From Tenacibaculum sp. MAR_2009_124 (lineage in GTDB: Bacteria; Bacteroidota; Bacteroidia; Flavobacteriales; Flavobacteriaceae): a stretch of DNA of 64,000 nt. The stretch spans positions 310,001 to 374,000 of the forward strand of contig NZ_FNSF01000007.1 in assembly GCF_900105455.1 (NCBI RefSeq). Reading direction: 5' to 3'. The translations under genes and the position numbers were made by a program. Under the pieces are notes generated by a model that was not told the origin of the DNA, searched no databases, and saw only the letters and a list, made by a program, of their open reading frames with translations. This document shows, in pieces, positions 61,478 to 64,000 of the stretch. Each line of letters starts with the position of its first letter. The stretch's first letter is position 1.

Positions 61478-62920
61478 ATGAAAATTCAAAACTACATAGA
61501 CGGGGAATTTTTGAATCCAATTGCGGATCAGTGGATTGATAATTATAATCCATCAAAAGGAGAGGTGTATGGTCAGATTCCTGATTCAACAAAAGAAGAT
61601 ATTGAATTAGCAGTAACTGCTGCTAAAAAAGCATTCCCAGCTTGGTCAAATACTACGTTAAACGAAAGAAGTACTATTTTGTCAAATATTGCTCAAGGTA
61701 TTCATGATAAGTTACCAGAGTTGGCAATAGCTGAATCTAAGGATAACGGGAAACCTTTGAGTTTAGCGTCTGCAATAGATATTCCGAGAGCCTCGTCGAA
61801 TTTTCAGTTTTTTGCTGATGCTATTACTCAATTTTCATCAGAAGCCCATGAGAGTGTTGGGTTAAATGCGATAAATTTTACGTTAAGACAATCTATTGGC
61901 GTGGTTGGTTGTATTTCACCTTGGAATTTGCCATTATATTTATTTACATGGAAAATTGCTCCAGCACTGGCCGCAGGAAACTGCGTTATAGCCAAACCAA
62001 GCGAGGTTACTCCGATGACAGCTTATTTACTTGCAGATATTTGTAATGATGCTGGATTACCAAATGGTGTATTAAATATCGTACATGGATTGGGACAAAG
62101 TGCGGGACAGGCGATTATTGAGCACCCTGACATTAAAGCTATTTCTTTCACAGGAGGAACATCTACTGGTGCACATATAGCAAGAACAGCCGCTCCAATG
62201 TTTAAAAAATTATCTTTAGAGCTTGGAGGGAAAAATCCTAATATGATATTCTCGGATTGTGATTATGAGAAGATGTTAAACACGACGGTTCGATCTTCTT
62301 TTGCTAATCAAGGTCAAATTTGTTTATGTGGAAGCCGAATTTTTATAGAAGAGAACATTTATGAAAAGTTCAAAGAAGATTTTATTCATAAAGTATCACA
62401 ACTTAAAATAGGAAATCCTTTTGATAAAGATTCTGATGTTGGAGCATTGGTTTCTAAAGGTCATTTAGAAAAAGTAAAGTCGTATATAGATATTGCAGAA
62501 CAAGAAGGAGGTGAAATTCTTTATGGAGGAAATATAGTTACGGTAGAAGGAAGCGAAAATGGTTATTATTTGCAGCCAACAATTATAGAAGTTAGCAGTA
62601 ATGATTGTAAATTAAATCAAGAAGAAATATTTGGACCAGTTGTAACTATCATGTCTTTTAAAAATGAGGATGAGGTTTTAAAAATGGCTAATGGTATACA
62701 ATATGGATTATCGGCTACGTTATGGACAAATAATTTAAATCGGACTATGAGAATGAGTAAACAATTGGAAACAGGAATCGTATGGGTAAATACATGGTTA
62801 ATGCGCGATTTAAGAACACCGTTTGGTGGAGTAAAGGCTAGTGGAGTAGGAAGAGAAGGTGGATTTGAAGCATTACGCTTTTTTACTGAACCTAAAAACG
62901 TATGCATTAGTTATGATTAA
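61478..62920 (+). CDS. Aldehyde dehydrogenase, 2-aminomuconic semialdehyde dehydrogenase-like
   Basis: 480-residue NAD-dependent aldehyde dehydrogenase. Key motifs: VVGCISPWNLPLYLFTWKIA (about 136-155), SFTGGTSTGAHIA for NAD binding, the general-base glutamate in LELGGKNPNMIF, and the catalytic cysteine in NQGQICLCGSRIF near 280. The substrate pocket region ends FGGVKASGVGREGG. With Kmo, KynU and a RidA-like deaminase in the same cluster, oxidation of 2-aminomuconate semialdehyde is the best inferred reaction. The start was moved to the ATG reading MKIQNYIDGEF, 2 nt after the previous stop. Confidence 0.9.
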   Translation: MKIQNYIDGEFLNPIADQWIDNYNPSKGEVYGQIPDSTKEDIELAVTAAKKAFPAWSNTTLNERSTILSNIAQGIHDKLPELAIAESKDNGKPLSLASAIDIPRASSNFQFFADAITQFSSEAHESVGLNAINFTLRQSIGVVGCISPWNLPLYLFTWKIAPALAAGNCVIAKPSEVTPMTAYLLADICNDAGLPNGVLNIVHGLGQSAGQAIIEHPDIKAISFTGGTSTGAHIARTAAPMFKKLSLELGGKNPNMIFSDCDYEKMLNTTVRSSFANQGQICLCGSRIFIEENIYEKFKEDFIHKVSQLKIGNPFDKDSDVGALVSKGHLEKVKSYIDIAEQEGGEILYGGNIVTVEGSENGYYLQPTIIEVSSNDCKLNQEEIFGPVVTIMSFKNEDEVLKMANGIQYGLSATLWTNNLNRTMRMSKQLETGIVWVNTWLMRDLRTPFGGVKASGVGREGGFEALRFFTEPKNVCISYD

Positions 62921-63353
62921 AATCAAGGATGGTATTTATTTTTCTAGTTCTTATGATGATATGGACATACATATGATTTATAAATTTATTAAGGAATCAT
63001 ATTGGGGAAAGAGAAGAACTTTTGAAGAACAGAAAACTGCCCTTGAAAATACTATGAATTTCGGGTTGTTTTATAAGGAAAAGCAAATAGCATTCGCGCG
63101 AGTAATGACAGATAAAGTGTTTTTTGCATATTTATTGGATGTTTTTGTAATTGACAAAGAACGAGGAAAGGGATACTCAAAAGTTTTATTGAATCAAATA
63201 TTAAATTTTTCAGAATTAAAAGGAATCCATAAATGGATGCTAGCAACAAAAGATGCACATAATTTGTATGAGAAATTCGGTTTTGAACTTATAAAAAGCC
63301 CTAAGATGCTAATGGAAAAAATGAATGACACAGCAAATGAAATATATACTTAA
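62913..63353 (+). CDS. GNAT family N-acetyltransferase
   Basis: 146-residue GNAT protein. The acetyl-CoA-binding loop is VFVIDKERGKGYSKVLL (Q/R-x-x-G-x-G/A pattern) and the C-terminal strand-helix is HNLYEKFGFELI. The start at 62913 reads MIKIKDGIYFSSSYDDMD and overlaps the dehydrogenase by 8 nt; an upstream in-frame ATG would extend 54 nt further into the dehydrogenase gene. Substrate unknown. Confidence 0.87.
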   Translation: MIKIKDGIYFSSSYDDMDIHMIYKFIKESYWGKRRTFEEQKTALENTMNFGLFYKEKQIAFARVMTDKVFFAYLLDVFVIDKERGKGYSKVLLNQILNFSELKGIHKWMLATKDAHNLYEKFGFELIKSPKMLMEKMNDTANEIYT

Positions 63354-63376
63354 CCAAAAATTATATAAATAAACTG

Positions 63377-63886
63377 ATGAAGAATATTTCGACTTTATTA
63401 ATACTGTTTTTAACGATGTCTATTTATGCACAAAAGGATTGGAAACAGCATAGCAGAGATAATTATGAAATAAGTTATCCGAAAGAATGGAAGTTAGATA
63501 CTTCAGGACAAATGAACTCTAGCTTTATTCTGTTTTCAGAGGGAAAAGCAGCCGATTCTTTCAATGAGAATATCAATATGGTTATTCAAGATCTTTCGCT
63601 TCAAGGAATTGATTTGGATGCGTTTTTCGATATTTCTAAAAAACAAATAAATAATGATGTTCAAGATGGTCGTATGATTTATAGTAGAAAAGAAAAACGA
63701 AATAATCTGGAATACTATACAACAGTTTGGGAAGCCAAGATGGGAAAAGCATTCTTGAAATTTAAACAACATTATTATATGAAGAATGATATGGTTTACA
63801 TTTTAACGTTAACCACCTTGCCTGATACTTTTATAGACTATGAGGCGATTGCTGATGAAATATTAAAAAGCTTTAAATTAAAATAA
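63377..63886 (+). CDS. Exported PsbP/DUF1795-like protein
   Basis: 169-residue protein with a signal peptide ending MSIYAQ (residue 18). The mature part (KDWKQHSRDNYEISYPKEWK, then NINMVIQDL, KQHYYMKNDMVYILTLTT) matches the PsbP/DUF1795 fold. Such proteins are small periplasmic or surface proteins of unknown role. It shares one base with the ATG of the dehydrogenase gene that follows. Confidence 0.77.
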   Translation: MKNISTLLILFLTMSIYAQKDWKQHSRDNYEISYPKEWKLDTSGQMNSSFILFSEGKAADSFNENINMVIQDLSLQGIDLDAFFDISKKQINNDVQDGRMIYSRKEKRNNLEYYTTVWEAKMGKAFLKFKQHYYMKNDMVYILTLTTLPDTFIDYEAIADEILKSFKLK

Positions 63887-64000
63887 TGGATTTAGGATTA
63901 AAAGGGAAAAACGCACTTGTGTGTGGTAGTACGCAAGGAATTGGAAAGGCAACAGCGATATTGTTGGCGAATGAAGGTGTAAATGTAACATTAGTTGCAA
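63886..64000 (+). CDS. Short-chain dehydrogenase/reductase (partial, cut by window end)
   Basis: Only the first 38 codons are visible. The start reads MDLGLKGKNALVCGSTQGIGKATA, with the SDR dinucleotide motif CGSTQGIGKA (TGxxxGxG-type). The ATG overlaps the previous TAA by one base, so it continues the same transcript. It probably belongs to the kynurenine degradation unit, but the substrate cannot be judged from this fragment. Confidence 0.85.
   Translation, partial: MDLGLKGKNALVCGSTQGIGKATAILLANEGVNVTLVA

Noticed and set aside
1..64000. tRNA or rRNA genes
   Set aside because: No T-loop or anticodon-arm pattern recognised by eye; a tRNAscan run would settle it.

Overview
The window comes from the chromosome of a marine-type member of the Flavobacteriaceae (Bacteroidota), closest in feel to Tenacibaculum or Polaribacter. 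The reasons are the strongly AT-rich sequence, the scarcity of Shine-Dalgarno sites, promoters of the Bacteroidota type (TTTG and TAnnTTTG boxes), several proteins with type IX secretion (T9SS) C-terminal sorting domains, a SusC/SusD pair, many lipoproteins with an LxSC lipobox, and a full-length glycine decarboxylase. The species is inferred, not shown. No tRNA, rRNA, CRISPR array, integrase or prophage module was seen.

Layout. Bases 1-4403 hold the 5' part of an IcmF-type fused acyl-CoA mutase, a small HEXXH membrane protein, a DUF4136 lipoprotein and an unknown small ORF. Bases 4.6-12.4 kb hold the most unusual region: two copies of a two-gene module on the minus strand. Each copy is a large T9SS-secreted protein followed at once by a ~54-residue protein with a signal-like N-terminus and an identical C-terminal tail. 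One large protein carries eight nearly identical 79-residue repeats. Bases 12.5-14.7 kb carry a PRMT-like methyltransferase facing two tandem tail-collar (MdpB-like) genes. Then come trkH-trkA, radC, a surface-glycan cluster (deacetylase, FemAB-like acyltransferase, flippase, glycosyltransferase; 18.5-23.1 kb), a nucleotidase, a lipoprotein/DUF5723 pair, rarA, a rhomboid protease and rlmB. Bases 29.9-38.5 kb are envelope genes: a lipoprotein, SusD, SusC, a beta-helix lipoprotein and a glutaminyl cyclase. Next are rpmE2 with a strong promoter and structured leader, an FMN glutamate-synthase-like protein, rlmG, an outer membrane barrel, a lipoprotein, gcvP, a UbiA-like membrane protein, a SerB-SerA fusion and a type B T9SS protein.

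The last 10 kb looks like a kynurenine (tryptophan) catabolism cluster: an IclR regulator, then divergently kynU, two small genes, kmo, a RidA-like deaminase, a PhyH-like dioxygenase, an aldehyde dehydrogenase, a GNAT acetyltransferase, a secreted protein and the start of an SDR dehydrogenase. KynU and Kmo make 3-hydroxyanthranilate. The RidA and aldehyde dehydrogenase genes fit 2-aminomuconate semialdehyde oxidation and deamination. The ring-opening dioxygenase and the decarboxylase are not in the window and may lie beyond its right edge. A REP-associated tyrosine transposase (RAYT) with two REP-like palindromes is inserted in this cluster, and an 11-bp inverted repeat beside the kynU promoter is a candidate operator.

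All translations were read by eye or from given frames. Family names are from memory of motifs, without any database search.
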